Shown here: positions 10,113 through 21,404 of the stretch, in pieces
Position numbering within the stretch: the first letter of the stretch is position 1
Layout: every line of letters begins with the position of its first letter
DNA from: Physcia stellaris
Taxonomy: Eukaryota > Ascomycota > Lecanoromycetes > Caliciales > Physciaceae
NCBI GenBank assembly: GCA_018902385.1
Contig: JABSSW010000004.1
Location: 1,240,001 to 1,304,000, forward strand
Reading direction: 5' to 3'
Length of the DNA: 64,000 bases
Notes under the pieces: generated by a model
The model's database searches: none
The model's input: the letters and a program-made list of their open reading frames with translations, nothing else
Told to the model about the DNA's origin: nothing
Position numbers and translations under genes: made by a program

Positions 10113-13100
10113 TACAACATACTGCCAAGGCTCTTGAGCAGATTTTCGGGCAGACACAGAAAGAAGAGAATGAGAAAAAGCGAGTAGGGCATTAGGAGGG
10201 AAGGACATACTAGCCTTCTACATACACCACCTCGATCTATACATCTAGAGCAACTTTTCAACGTTTCCAGGGGAGTCCCGGCGCCATCTCGGAGACAGTT
10301 TGGCAGGGAATGAGATGGAGTATCCTCGCGTGATGGGTATCCACTCCAATCCCGGATACAACCTATGATAGATCTCAGGACATACTCACCTTTCGTGCTA
10401 TAATCAAGTATAAATGTTGCTCCCATTGACTGGTAACCTGTTCTTTGTGGCAAATCCAGGCGACATAACCAGGGAGTTGGACGTAATTTGACGTTGAAAT
10501 TGCAACCATTTCAATCGTCTTTCATGTACTCATGCTCCATATTATATCATCATTGTGTCTAGCCAGTATCTCCTGAAGCGCATGATCGAAAAGAGCTAAT
10601 CGCAGCCTCGAATTGTGCGTTGTAGGCTAGGTCGAATAGTCACAGATGCAGACAATCTGTATCACGGGACACCTCTTTCTGTTGAAGGCGACTGGCTAGT
10701 ATCCAATTCCGTGACCTCTGACTCGGAGACACCGTTTCTATCATGGCTTTCTGCAATATCCCTGTCTGGCGTTCGAGTCCACAATTATGGGAGTCAAGGT
10801 CATGAGAGATGAGAGGCCCGTCGTGTTTGAACATCCAGGGAGGATCAGAAACCACTTCTCCCGGGACTGAAGATGCAGCACTCGCTGCAAGAAGTGGATT
10901 TGCCTTCGTTATCAAGGTCAGGATCGTTATCGCTGTGTAGAGTTTGCTGTGATGCAGCCGCCTGCCCGTCATCGTATCCATCCGCTGATGTTCCACCTCG
11001 CATGATGGAGAAGTGGTGGTATGGGATCAGAATCGTGTTTGAGGTTCTTTCGGATTGCCCCATTCCTCCAACTGTGCGGTTGTCTGTTCCTCGGACGAGA
11101 TGATGTCGATGTGGAGTGACAAGGAACAGCCGAGGCCGTAAGGGTCCTCTGGCGCTATTGGTGGAGCTCTGAGCATTCAAAGGTTTTCTGGCGAGGCAGC
11201 CGTATTACCGCGACATGAGACATCTGGTTCAGGCCTCTCGGACTCCTTGGGTGGTATTAATTAGTTGTTGTTGTGTAGGGCCTGTCTTCCACTCATCTGG
11301 GGGGATAGATTCGTTCTCCGAAAGTATTACTCGCACCCAACACCTACGCCCTGCTCTTGCATGCTATAGTTGTCATGCGGAGTCATTAAGTACCTTGTAC
11401 ATCGGCCGTGGGCGCCCGATATAGACTGCCGTTTTGTGAGTAAAATAAGTAGCGTAGAAAGAGCATGTCATTCTCCCAACAGGTTGCGGCAGCTAGACTC
11501 GGCGTTGGGCCTGCAACAGTCGTGGTAACGGCTTTCAATGTAGAAGGACAGCCTGCAGGCCATGTCTGTCGCTTGCTTCAAGTGTGCAATGATTTTCTTA
11601 GCCGTCCAAGCCCTTCGCTCCAAAAATCGGGTTACCAGATATGAAGCGTTGTTATCAGGCAAGTATCCAACTAAGCCCTCAACCACTCCGATCAGAAGGA
11701 AAACTCGAGTCTCCCTTCCCAGCTTTTCCAGCTTTTCCTTGTCCCTTCACCTCTGTACTCCGCCTCTGTGCCTATCACCAATCTCCTTCGGAGCCATCCA
11801 TCGCCAGTTCCTCTCGGTATAGTTTCGAGAGACCAATGGCATTGTGAAGCTAAGGAAGGAGTCGATCTCTGCCTTCTTCGGATCGACCGTTGACTGCGGC
11901 GTCGAGATTGCAGGTCCGAAGGTGGCCGCCAAGATGGGCTTCGGGGAAAGGAAAGAGCTGAATGCCTTGGCGAGCTACTTCGCGGACGATTACATTGAGA
12001 GTGGAGAGAGTAGCGGAAGTGGTGGGGAGGGCGTGGAATTAGGAAACGCCTAGGGTGAGACGCTGAGCCATGAATGGAAACCGTGTGTCGCGGACAGCGT
12101 GCATTGGAAGCGTGGCGTAGCAGCGAAGGCGCGACACCTGTGGTTACATGGACGAGAAGGGCCCATGGAGGATAAGTGTTGGGGCTTTCTAGGGATCAAG
12201 TCTCGTTAAATCTCCGTTTAACGCTCGAACTAGTCATATCGTCTAATGCTAAGATAGCCGCGCGTCTTGCGGGGCGCAAGAAATAGGGGCCATATCACAA
12301 TAATCAGTGGCACGCAAGTGGACGGTGTGCGTTGGTAAGACACATACCTTATCATTGCTGCTCTCTTGATGCTATAGTGATATTACATACTATGTAAAAG
12401 TCCTGTGCTAGTTCTAACGGTTACTACTACTCCTATTGGGGTTACAACAATGCCCTTTGCGCTCCTTGGTCTTCTGAGCGGCATGTCCGCCAACAGTGGG
12501 TATCACGCTTCCAGTCGATGGATCGCCTCCTGATCATTGATAATCCTCGCTCTCTCTTTCACTTTCTGTTTCCTTCTCTTTCCCTCCTCTTCCATCGTCT
12601 CACTGTCCTTCTTGACACAGGCCTGTCATGTTCTCGGCATTGGAGTCGCGAAATGTCTGACATACCCAGCCTGAAAGGGAGTTCGAGCGACGCTCACTGT
12701 TCCTTTGATGGCGATAAAGGCAACGAAAGTCAATGGTCAAGAGCGGACGATAGCTCTACACTATCCAGCATTACCACAGTGAGGTATCTGATGTCTTCGA
12801 GTGACTTCTTCTAGGCCGCAATGGAGAGTATCGCGTCATGCCTAGCCAAATCCTCAACGGCGGGGATTCAATATGACTGGATCTTCTATGATGGGTTTGA
12901 GGTGCTCACTGTTTCGTTCTAGCCAGTGAAGTCGACTTCGTGTTTCTGTCAGCTTCCATTATCGGGCATCCCCCTTTATTCCTACCTACGTTCTCTTTGT
13001 AGAGACTCCAAGGTGGGTCGCTGAAGCAGAATTTTCTATCGCTACAAGATTTTCGGCTGTGGGGTCTGTAGCAAATGAAGGGGAACACTTGTCAATTGCG

Positions 13101-14395
13101 CTACAATAGCTGTGGTCGCTTCGCTCGCGAGCCAGGCCACTCGTCCAGTCACCGCCAATGCTGAAGCGTCAACAAATAATTAGGCTTCGCCGAATGTTTC
13201 ATCACAATGGTCTCAGGTGCGCGCCTGAATGAAAACCGTTATCGAGAATGTCAAGGTAGGGGGAAGTCAGAACGTGTGACGCAACAGGAGCGATAGGGGC
13301 GAAACCGTCTCCCGTCCCCCAATTACGATGTTGATGTTGGGTTATCGGCAACAAGGACGTCCATGTTATCGTTAATACTAAAGCAGATCACCTTCTAAGT
13401 CCCCAGCTCCAACAAATACGCCCGCCGGCCAAGTAAAGAGCCCCGTCATTGACAGCGCCATGAGCAACAAGATCAAGAATTCCAAAGCACCAACACCCTG
13501 GATGACTCGAAGGAAACATGCGGCCGCTCCTGCGCCGCCAACCCCCTCTGCACATCGACTGCTTTCGCGAGCCAATGTTTCCGTAGACCAGCAGTGCTTT
13601 CAGGCAGTCTCCACCCAAGACACGCGTGCTGTTGACTCGTACTCCCTTGCGGCTGTGATGACTTATGCTCCTCTTCCTGCGGATGCGGGCTATCTCTTAA
13701 GTAATGTCAGTTGTGGGTTTATGACTCAGTCACATCATGCTAGAGAGATTGCGCTGGTAGCACTGGGGGTGGGGTGGAGGAGGAGAAGGTGAATGGACGA
13801 GACCAGTTTCAAGGAAAACAGAGGCAAGACGCCTGCTACTGTCTTTGACTAACAATTTTATTTGGGCATACAGACTAGCGATGTTAACCAATTTGCTCTC
13901 GAGATCCTTTGAATGCTGGTGCTTGGACACTCCAAGCAACAGATAGTACTCATTTTGGTTTACTAGCAGATCTGGAAGAAACCGAATGCTTAGAGCATCG
14001 GGTTTTACAGCGGCTCACGACAAATGAAAGCCTCTAACAGCCAAGTCCCTAGCTGACGCACGCTGATCGATAGAAGAGATGCTTAAAATAAGTCATTCAA
14101 GAGACTCAAAGACGTCATCGGGCTTCACCGGATCATCCAATAAGATGTCACTGCATAATTCATTGAACCTCGGCTTGGCACGTTTCTTTGTCAACCTGGC
14201 CGGCAGCTCCTTCCTCCCCACTTCGTCAAACCAAACCACCATCTAGCAATAACTTTTGCGACAAAGAACACTGCGCTTCGAAAAACCGCGCGATATTATC
14301 ATCCAGTCATACTTCACGAGCGTGGTAGAGTACCACCACTGCCAACACCGGACCAGCTCCCCCCACGTGTTTACAGAACTCCATTGCCATCGATC
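10113..14395. other. 4.3-kb intergenic region, no supported gene
   Basis: Many short frames, none convincing. The best coding-like pieces are plus 11844-12053, a hydrophobic minus frame at 13378-13575 and plus 12518-12814. None has a recognisable domain or a clear splice partner. No tRNA was recognised, although isolated GTTCGAGTCC-like B-box strings occur near 10768. Confidence 0.45.
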
Positions 14396-14935
14396 ATGTC
14401 TTCAACCTGGGACCAGGTAGAGAATATCTTTGACCAAGCCGCCGACACCAAAGGGCAATCCTTCGAGAACTCTTACGATAATGATGTGAACCGCGCGGCG
14501 TCGTCGGTGGACAACGGCGTCAATGACTTCGCGCAGTCAGTTCATCATCAATACATCTTCTCCCAAACATGATACTGAGAGGCTAATTTTTCCCATAGAG
14601 ATGTCGAGCATCCCGAAAATGCCTTCGAGCGCGCCGAGGGCGACGTCGAGGCCCCTTTCCGCGCCGCAGAGAACAAGTTCGGCCGCGCGGAAGATGATGT
14701 CGCTGGAGAATACCAGGATGTGAAAGGAGAGTTCCAAGATGCAGGCCAGGATGCTGAGAGGTATGGACAAGAGGCGGAACAAGAGCACCCGTTCCAGGAA
14801 GCAGGACAAGATGCGGAGAACTGGAAGGACCGCAATGAAACGGAGGTTGCGGATGAGCTTTATCAGGATTCGGGGAGTCGGGGGTATGGGCAGGGAGGGT
14901 ATACCCAGGAAGACAACGACCAGGGCGGTTACTAG
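14396..14935 (+). CDS. small acidic repetitive protein, two exons
   Basis: Exon 1 is 14396-14535 and exon 2 is 14599-14935. The 63-nt intron has a GTCAGT donor, a GGCTAAT branch region and a CCATAG acceptor. The product is 158 residues, very rich in Asp, Glu, Ala, Gln and Asn. It carries repeated short units around Phe: IFDQAAD, SFENSYDNDVNRAASSV, AFERAEGDVEAPFRAAENKF, EFQDAGQDAERYGQEAEQ, PFQEAGQDAEN. The periodicity suggests amphipathic helices or a disordered, hydrophilin/LEA-like protein. The C-terminus is Gly/Tyr/Gln-rich. There is no signal peptide or transmembrane segment. The start is ATG 14396, preceded by an in-frame TTG only. Similar small proteins occur widely in filamentous ascomycetes with no assigned role; a stress-protectant function would be inference. 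Confidence 0.75.
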
Positions 14936-16368
14936 CTTCTATGGCTGTTATTGAGGTATGCTTGGACCGCCATGTTAAGCAAAGCCTTTCCTTGACGTGA
15001 TGATGGTGTATCTTGAACCTGCAAGATAACTGTATGTTCGAGTCCACCAGACGGTCGGAGCATATTTCAGCTTGCTAGAAATCCATTCTTAAAATAGCGT
15101 CAAGACCCTTCTCAGTTGTGAGATTTCATTTCTTCGCTGTCATTTGAACGCGTCATTGGATACGAGTGATCGAAGGGGGAAACGATCCTCAGGTACTATC
15201 CCTTGGTTTATCAACATGGCCAGCGCTGAAAACTCTAAACCCAGCATTAAGTGCCTAGCGTCAGGGTTGATATGAAAACCAGTAGGTCGTGATAGAGAAA
15301 TTCAGGGTTGATCTCAGGATTGAGTTGTATCACGCGCTAAGTACTACGTATCCAGCATTTTATTTCCTAATACGTCAAGGCTGCATGGGTCTCTCAGAGC
15401 TACACTCTCGTCTAGTAGCTTTCATATACACTTCGTATATTAATTTGTATGACAGGGTATCTTCATAGTTTTTCAACAACAGTAAAGAAAATGGAAAAAG
15501 CCCTGTTGTTGATTTCAAGCGATACAAATGAAAAGCACACGAATTATTGAGCAATATCTTTGATTCAATTGCACAGGCTGTATGGTAGATTATATGACAG
15601 CCAGCCTGTTAACTTGGGACCCCTTCTGGATTTTTCGTCTATCTCAGGGTCCTCTCTACCCCCTGCTGATTTGGCACACTAGGATATAACATGCTGGCAA
15701 TTTTGGCGACGGAATATAACAAATGAAAGTCATGATGTATGCAATGCGCATCGAGCGCATCAATGCGAGGCTAAGTATGCCCGCTGACTGATGAGTGTTG
15801 TATCTACACCGGACAAACGAAGTTTAGATACCTTGTAGGGGGCTTTGAGAGAGGAGCTGTCCGCAGAAAGATTGCAAAATGGTAATGCAAGAGGCGATGA
15901 AGCAGACATTGTTGGATTGGAAATATCGAATCATCTTCCTAAAATTCGGTCCCGCTCTCTGGCGAGCCTTTTTGTATTACCGGGATTCCGAGGCTTCAAA
16001 TCTACAGACCTTGCACAGAACAGATGGATGTTTGCCGAGGTCCTCCGCGCACCGGTCATCGAGGTCTCATCAGGTCATCGAGGTCCCTCAACTGCAGGTC
16101 TTCTTAAGTCATGGTCCCCCACTCACCCCCAACGAGCTTTTGGCCAGCCAAAGCGAGCTCACAGATCGAAGCTCGTTGCGATCCTAGAGCTAAGCCTCAA
16201 TTCTTCGAATCAACTGAGATATAGGACTTGAAGCTTATGCAGTATATCGATGTTACATCGGTCAAGACGTAGAATACAAGCGCATGTCATTTTCCCGGGG
16301 TTTTTTGACGACGCCATGAGTCTGACGCATACCTTATTTGACATGGGTATGAATCCGTGTTAAATGAA
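14936..16368. other. intergenic, nothing recognised
   Basis: No supported gene. The plus frame 15845-16231 (128 codons) has no domain and overlaps another frame. The sequence becomes AT-richer at about 15400-15600. Confidence 0.45.
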
Positions 16369-16448
16369 GGTAACCGGTATTTACACCTACCACTTCGGTA
16401 GACACACCTGCAGTCTCGGTATACACACCTTCAGGGCTCTAACTCTCG
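16369..16448 (+). repeat. left terminal inverted repeat
   Basis: This is the 80-bp arm of the 635-bp element. It contains subterminal iterations of ACACACCT/ACACACC that could be transposase-binding sites (inference). Confidence 0.9.
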
Positions 16449-16923
16449 AATAATGCTCGGATTCTCCTTCTGGAAGCCTGCAAAGCTCCTACCCGTCATG
16501 ACATGTTGCAAAGACCTCGGATTCGAACGATTCAACATGTATTGAAAGCTGTTCAACATTCATTGAAAGCTGACTTGTTTACAGAAGATGAGAGCCATTT
16601 AATATGATGAAATGATCGTTTTTTTCGAGCTTATCAATACATTCAATCATTTTCGTTCTTCTTGTCATCACGAGGTTTTCGAAACCGTCCTCGCTCTTCT
16701 CGTTCTCCTCGCTATCGCTAAATATCTCGATAGAATGATCGATGATCATGCTCTTGATCGCAATCAAAATGAAATCGACGTTGCCGATCGTTTCAGAGGC
16801 CGAAGGACTGTTTTCGGTCATGACGAGGTAAGTGGGTGGATAGGATTCTTGGTGTTTTGGCAAATTTTTCGAAAGTAAACAAGGCTCGGGACCCTGAGGC
16901 GACGATTTTGTGGTAGGGGTATC

Positions 16924-17003
16924 CGAGGGTTAGAGCCCTGAAGGTGTGTATACCGAGACTGCAGGTGTGTCTACCGAAGTGGTAGGTGTAAATACCGGTT
17001 ACC
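16924..17003 (-). repeat. right terminal inverted repeat
   Basis: Inverted complement of 16369-16448 with a single mismatch, close to the inner end of the arm. Confidence 0.9.
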
Positions 17004-17011
17004 TAAATGAA

Positions 17012-18102
17012 CCACATGTAGCTAGGCTGTTTAGAAATCCGAAAACAGAACTGGAGAGATATTTCTGATGTATTGTTCAATAAATGATACTAATCACTGT
17101 TATCATCACAATAATGTCAAGTCGATAGCACTTCGATATACCATCGACCGACATCGAATATTCGTTACGCCTTCTCTCTTTTCAGAACAGAGAACAAATT
17201 GCCCAGAAGAACCGCAATTCCGTTCTCCCTGCGTCTCCCCGCATTTCCCTGCATGATCTTGGCCATCGCGCCGAACATCTCCAATCGAATCGTTACTCCC
17301 AGCTTTTGGGGATAACACTACAGCTGTATCTAGTCGTGCTGCTCAGGTCCAGATTTATGAAAGCTCCCTCGCATTATCAGCACAGAGAAACCACATGCCT
17401 AATGGTACAGGGATGCTGCTCGCTACAGCATGCCGCAAGTAAAGGTCAACACGACTGCATTCGCGTAGTCCATGTGTGGCGTTTGATACACTCCTTCGCC
17501 AGAGTACATCGTGGTTCCAAGGTAGCTACGAAAGCCGATCAAGAACTCAGTATTCGGCTCAACTCACTCACCCTGATATGTTTACGTCAACTTCGGCCTT
17601 ACTCCAATACTCGCAATCAACTATTATGTATTTGTCCGTCAACAGTAAGATTGCAATGATGCTCCAGTAGGATCTTGCATCCGCCTCGACCGAAAGCAAA
17701 TCGACTATCAGGACTAGCATGGCGCCTTAGCAATGTTACATAACTAAGTTAGCTGAGATTTACCTCGTTGAATCGGATCTGGTTCTCTCGAGCATCTGCG
17801 TTGCTCCGCGCTGCAAAAGGTCCGACCACATGACATGCAGAATGTAGTCACCGTCTGACCCTGAAATCATCTACGATGGGCCAAGGTGTTCTCATGGCAG
17901 TCCAGGATGAGTACGGCACACACTTGAGTAGATGAATGTCTCCTACTGCACTTCGCTTGGTTGCATTTCTTATATGACTTCCCATGTGCGCTCGATTTCA
18001 ACCACCATTGCGCCTCGCTACCCTTGAGTCTTTCTTGTTTTCTATTAACTCTCCACGAAATCACAAAAGCCCCATCGTGTATCAATTTGAACCGACTACA
18101 CC
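17012..18102. other. intergenic, upstream of esterase relic
   Basis: No supported gene; only short overlapping frames. The last few hundred bases would hold the promoter of the 18103 gene. Confidence 0.45.
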
Positions 18103-20431
18103 ATGAAGTACCGTGCGATTGCCGCCCTGCTCTCCTTTGGCTTGCACGTACAAGCTGTTTCCGTTCACCTTGATGTTTCTGATGATGGAGACATTGCACT
18201 TGACGTGGGTATGAAGCCAAAATTGGCTTCTCCCCTTGAGCGTGGTCAGTCCAGTCCGCCTGTTTATCCTTCGAGGCATGCGGCCAAAGTTCTCGAGGAG
18301 TATCAGGTCGATCTAGACTATGAGGTTCACGCTGGTACACTTTCGGTGAGCGGAAAGGTTAGCCCGCCCTAGGGGACTCAAGCCTAACGAACAACGACCA
18401 GGAAAATGGGAAATACCTGAAGTTCAAGAATATCCCCTATGCGGAACCGCCCCTTGGCGACCTACGCTTTTTTGAACCTACGGTGGTTATGAGCAGCAAC
18501 GAAACTGTGAATTACGGTTGGAATGAAAACGTCTGTCCACAAGTCCAGGCGGGTTGGGCTCCAAAGGCCATGGATTTCTTGACAGATTTTGAGAACCCAT
18601 CCGCTCTAGCCAACTGGACAGATCCAGTCACTCCAGCGGATTACGGTCCCGTCCAATATCCACCTAAGCCTGGTTTGTCGTTCGCAAGGCTCTCCAAAAC
18701 ATGTACTAACATAATCAATTCAGTGGGCGAAGATTGCCTTACATTGGACGTTCTAGTGCCCAAAACAGTATGGGATAAGAAAAACGAAAGGGAAATTTGT
18801 AAACGTAAGATGAATGCTTTTATGCCAATCTAATACTGACTTGTGCAATTAGCCGCCGTTATCGTTTGGGTACATGGCGGAGGGTAAGCTCCCTCAACGC
18901 CCTCAAGGTCACTGGTTTATGGTGTCTTCCAGTTTTGGCTCTGGCTGGAAAGATCAACATGGCAGCCCAGAAGGCCTATTCGATGCTGCGTCAAACGTAA
19001 ACGAACAAAATATCGTCTACGTATGTTCTGTCTGCCCCCGTTCGATTAACCACAATAGCCATGTGTGCTGAAACCTCTACTTTACCATGAACTACCGACT
19101 TGGGGCCTTTGGATGGTTGGGTGGCGGAAAATATATCAATGATGGCGGTCAAACTAATCTTGGCCTACACGATCAGGGGTTCGCAATGAAGTGGGTCCAA
19201 AACCACATACATTTATTTGGCGGTGATTCCAAGAGGCAAGTGATCGTTTTTCCACGCTCGATATTATTTGCCGTTGAATAACCAGAAATGTAGGGTGACC
19301 ATGATGGGACAGGATGCCGGGGCGTCGTCTATCATGCATCACATTACCGCCCCCCTATATCACAAGCCAACAATGAGCGCAGCAATCATACAGAGCCCTG
19401 CGTTCTTTCCCCAGCCAGACGTCAAACCCAATGACGAAATGTACGCCAAGTTCCTAAAATTAGCCAACGTGAAGAACCTGGAGGCGCTGTTTACAGCGGA
19501 CACAAAAACCTTGCAGGATGCCAATGCGAAGTTGGTCCACGACTCTAAGTACGGATATTTTAGCTTCGGTCCAACAATAGACAATCGATACGTCCGGGAT
19601 CTGCCAGGCAAGATTCTGGCCCAACCTTCCGATGAACTTTTTCTCCCACCAATGCTGCTAGGAAACGAGAGACGCGATGGCCTCCTCTTCACGCCGCCTT
19701 GGATCCGGACTACTGAGTAACTTTTAGAGCACGTTCGTGGGCTCTTCCCAAGTATCTCAAAACCTGTCTTGGACATGATCGCGTCCAATTATTCGGTTCC
19801 GACCAAGCTTGGCCCAGAATCGTCCTTGTTAGCTGTCGCTGACTTTTTCGATGTGGGCTGCTGCTATTCATGTCACTGGGAAATTCCGCTAATACGGTTA
19901 TGTAGGATATTGCAATCCAGTGCAATACAATGTACCTTACCGAAGCTTCGTATAAGTCGAAACAAAGCCTCTATAATCCAGTGTACAGGTACGAATTCAA
20001 CGCCCTGCCTGCAGTTCATGGCTATGATACTGGATATACCGTAAGCTCGACCTTTCCACACTTTGTCAACCCATCACTGACTTCTCTCGGAAAAGTTCTA
20101 CCCCTCTGCTCCACTGTTCTCTCACGTCGACGAGCAGCTCGCCAAATTCTTCCAACGAGCCATTGTCGACTTCGTGCGCTATAAGGATCCGAACCTTGAA
20201 GACGTAGAGACATGGGAGACCTATCCCACAAATAGGAACGTCATGAATATGGGTAAACCTGACCAAGTCAAACCGGACTACTCTACCATCTTCGGGTCCG
20301 ATTTAATGGACAGGGCTAGGTGCGAGTACTGGCAATCGGCGCCATTTTCCACTACCGCAGGAGGGGAGGGAAGTGATCGGCGTATCGTCGTGCAGGACGG
20401 GGCGCCTCATGCGTATACAGAGGAATTGTAG
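18103..20431 (+). pseudogene. type-B carboxylesterase/lipase relic, nine exons
   Basis: Exons as read: 18103-18345, 18402-18672, 18724-18804, 18853-18883, 18933-19020, about 19081-19235, 19294-19852, 19906-20040 and 20096-20431, about 632 codons. An N-terminal signal peptide (residues 1-18) indicates secretion. Family landmarks appear in order: NIPYAEPPLGDLRF, GEDCLTLDV, the oxyanion loop HGGGFG (206-211), MNYRLGAFGW, NLGLHDQ, HLFGGDS, the nucleophile elbow GQDAGASS, an acidic residue in GNERRDGLLF, and the catalytic-type His in PAVHGYD (about 514). Three oddities stand out. The nucleophile Ser is Asp (about 297). An in-frame TAA lies at 19718-19720 with clear homology continuing in the same frame. 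Intron 5 (donor 19021) has no AG acceptor that restores the frame. One intron, 19236-19293, uses a GC donor (GCAAGT). Other introns are 48-58 nt. I call it a pseudogene of a secreted hydrolase; an inactive truncated product is possible. Confidence 0.85.
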
Positions 20432-20488
20432 ATCGTTGCGTGCCTGAACGCTACGAGACCTATGTTTAGTATATGCAGCAGATCTGGT

Positions 20489-20542
20489 GAGGAGAGTATG
20501 AGGAGAGAATGAGGAGAGAATGAGGAGAGAATGAGGCGAGAG
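20489..20542. repeat. 11-bp minisatellite
   Basis: Four copies of GAGGAGAGAAT (the first with one change) and a partial fifth lie just downstream of the esterase relic's stop codon. Confidence 0.85.
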
Positions 20543-20741
20543 GTAAAGGACAGATGTGTGTTTACAGCAAAGGCGGTATGTGTTTAAAGCGGAGAACAAG
20601 AGGGAAAAAGCAATGCCATTGATGAGAATGAAGACCATGTTCTGGAGCAATACTGGAAGGAATGCGAAAAAGATAAACCGTCACGCTCTCGAAAAGCTGC
20701 AATTCGGGTTCAGGATCATTGTTATCATTTTTGCGAGATAT

Positions 20742-21404
20742 TCAATGCGCTGGAGTAGAACTAGCAATTACGCCAACAGTCCGATAATATCGGTTGCGCG
20801 AGCGTATGCTGCAGAAAACTCTTCGTTCTTTAGCTTTTCTGACCTGACTAATCGGCGGCTTCTGATTGGTTACAGGCAGGAAGTAGGCCGTGATTCGTGA
20901 ATGATGTGGTTTAAGGGTTTGCGGAGAAGGACGGCGATATTGGTGCTGCGGCAGGCCAAATGGTCTTGGATTTTCAGCAAACATGTGAGTCAGGTCATCG
21001 ATTATGAAGTGAGGCCTCTGGGGTTTTCGAAGCATTGATGTAGATGTGACGAGCGGAGTAGGTAGAGGTGTAAGCGGTGTATTTCTCGGCCATTCTTGGG
21101 GCGTAAATGGCCTAGTAATGAAAAATCTTGTTCTTGTTCTTGTTGAGGTTGATTTTGGGGTTCTTGGTGGAGTTGTTGAGGTTGATGGTGAGGTTTTATC
21201 TGCCTCTCTATTAAAGCGAGGTCGCATCACTTTAATTACTTCCTTCGTTGGCGTGTCGTGATGTTGGCGGATGTGCTCGTGCAGCTTGTTATTTGAATCA
21301 AAGGTCTTCTCGCATTGCCTGCAAACGGCTTTTCGGTAGAGGCGGATTGAGTATGCTGCAATAGCTGGGCTAATGACGAAAAGGATGTAGAGCAATTGGG
21401 ACAC
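20742..21404 (-). CDS. C2H2 zinc-finger protein fragment, repeated family
   Basis: The minus frame is open for about 220 codons from 21404 to a stop at 20742, but the first codon is not ATG. The true start, or an upstream exon joined at an acceptor-like TTAGCCCAG, is unknown. It has one classical finger, CRQCEKTFDSNNKLHEHIRQHH, then a Thr/Pro/Ser-rich linker, then a block around FIIDDLTHMFAENPRPFGL and a terminal block with SRITAYFLPVTNQK. The same order of finger, linker, DLxxMF block and RITxYF block recurs in mutated form on the minus strand at about 36540-37400, so this is a multicopy family. I recall similar ORFs in ascomycete repetitive DNA. Function is unknown; nucleic-acid binding is the reasonable guess. 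This copy lies in normal-composition DNA and is not heavily mutated. Confidence 0.6.
   Translation of the reverse strand: MSQLLYILFVISPAIAAYSIRLYRKAVCRQCEKTFDSNNKLHEHIRQHHDTPTKEVIKVMRPRFNREADKTSPSTSTTPPRTPKSTSTRTRTRFFITRPFTPQEWPRNTPLTPLPTPLVTSTSMLRKPQRPHFIIDDLTHMFAENPRPFGLPQHQYRRPSPQTLKPHHSRITAYFLPVTNQKPPISQVRKAKERRVFCSIRSRNRYYRTVGVIASSTPAH

Larger units (their letters stand above)
16369..17003. mobile_element. 635-bp DNA element, 80-bp TIRs, 8-bp TSD
   Basis: The terminal inverted repeats (16369-16448 and 16924-17003) match at 79 of 80 bases and begin GGTAACCGGTATTTACACC. Each end is flanked by the same 8-bp duplication TAAATGAA (16361-16368 and 17004-17011). An 8-bp duplication fits hAT or Mutator-like elements; TIRs this long favour Mutator-like. 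The interior has no full transposase, only an acidic 94-codon minus frame (16863-16579) that could be a remnant or chance. The element is non-autonomous. The near identity of the arms and the intact duplication suggest a recent insertion. Confidence 0.92.

Noticed and set aside
10765-10778. GTTCGAGTCC string resembling a tRNA B box (also near 15032)
   Set aside because: No matching A box or cloverleaf arms upstream in either place.
10640-10996. Minus-strand 118-codon frame with a hydrophobic N-terminal region
   Set aside because: Overlaps other frames of equal length, with no domain or splice support.
11844-12053. Plus frame with GSTVDCGVEIAGPKVAAKM, coding-like composition
   Set aside because: It is short, has no domain and no upstream exon that fits, and an antisense frame overlaps it.
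13378-13575. Hydrophobic minus-strand frame resembling a transmembrane segment
   Set aside because: Single short frame without flanking exons or a family match.
17867-18340. 157-codon minus frame over the esterase start
   Set aside because: It is antisense to the signal peptide and first exon of the esterase, which has clear family landmarks.
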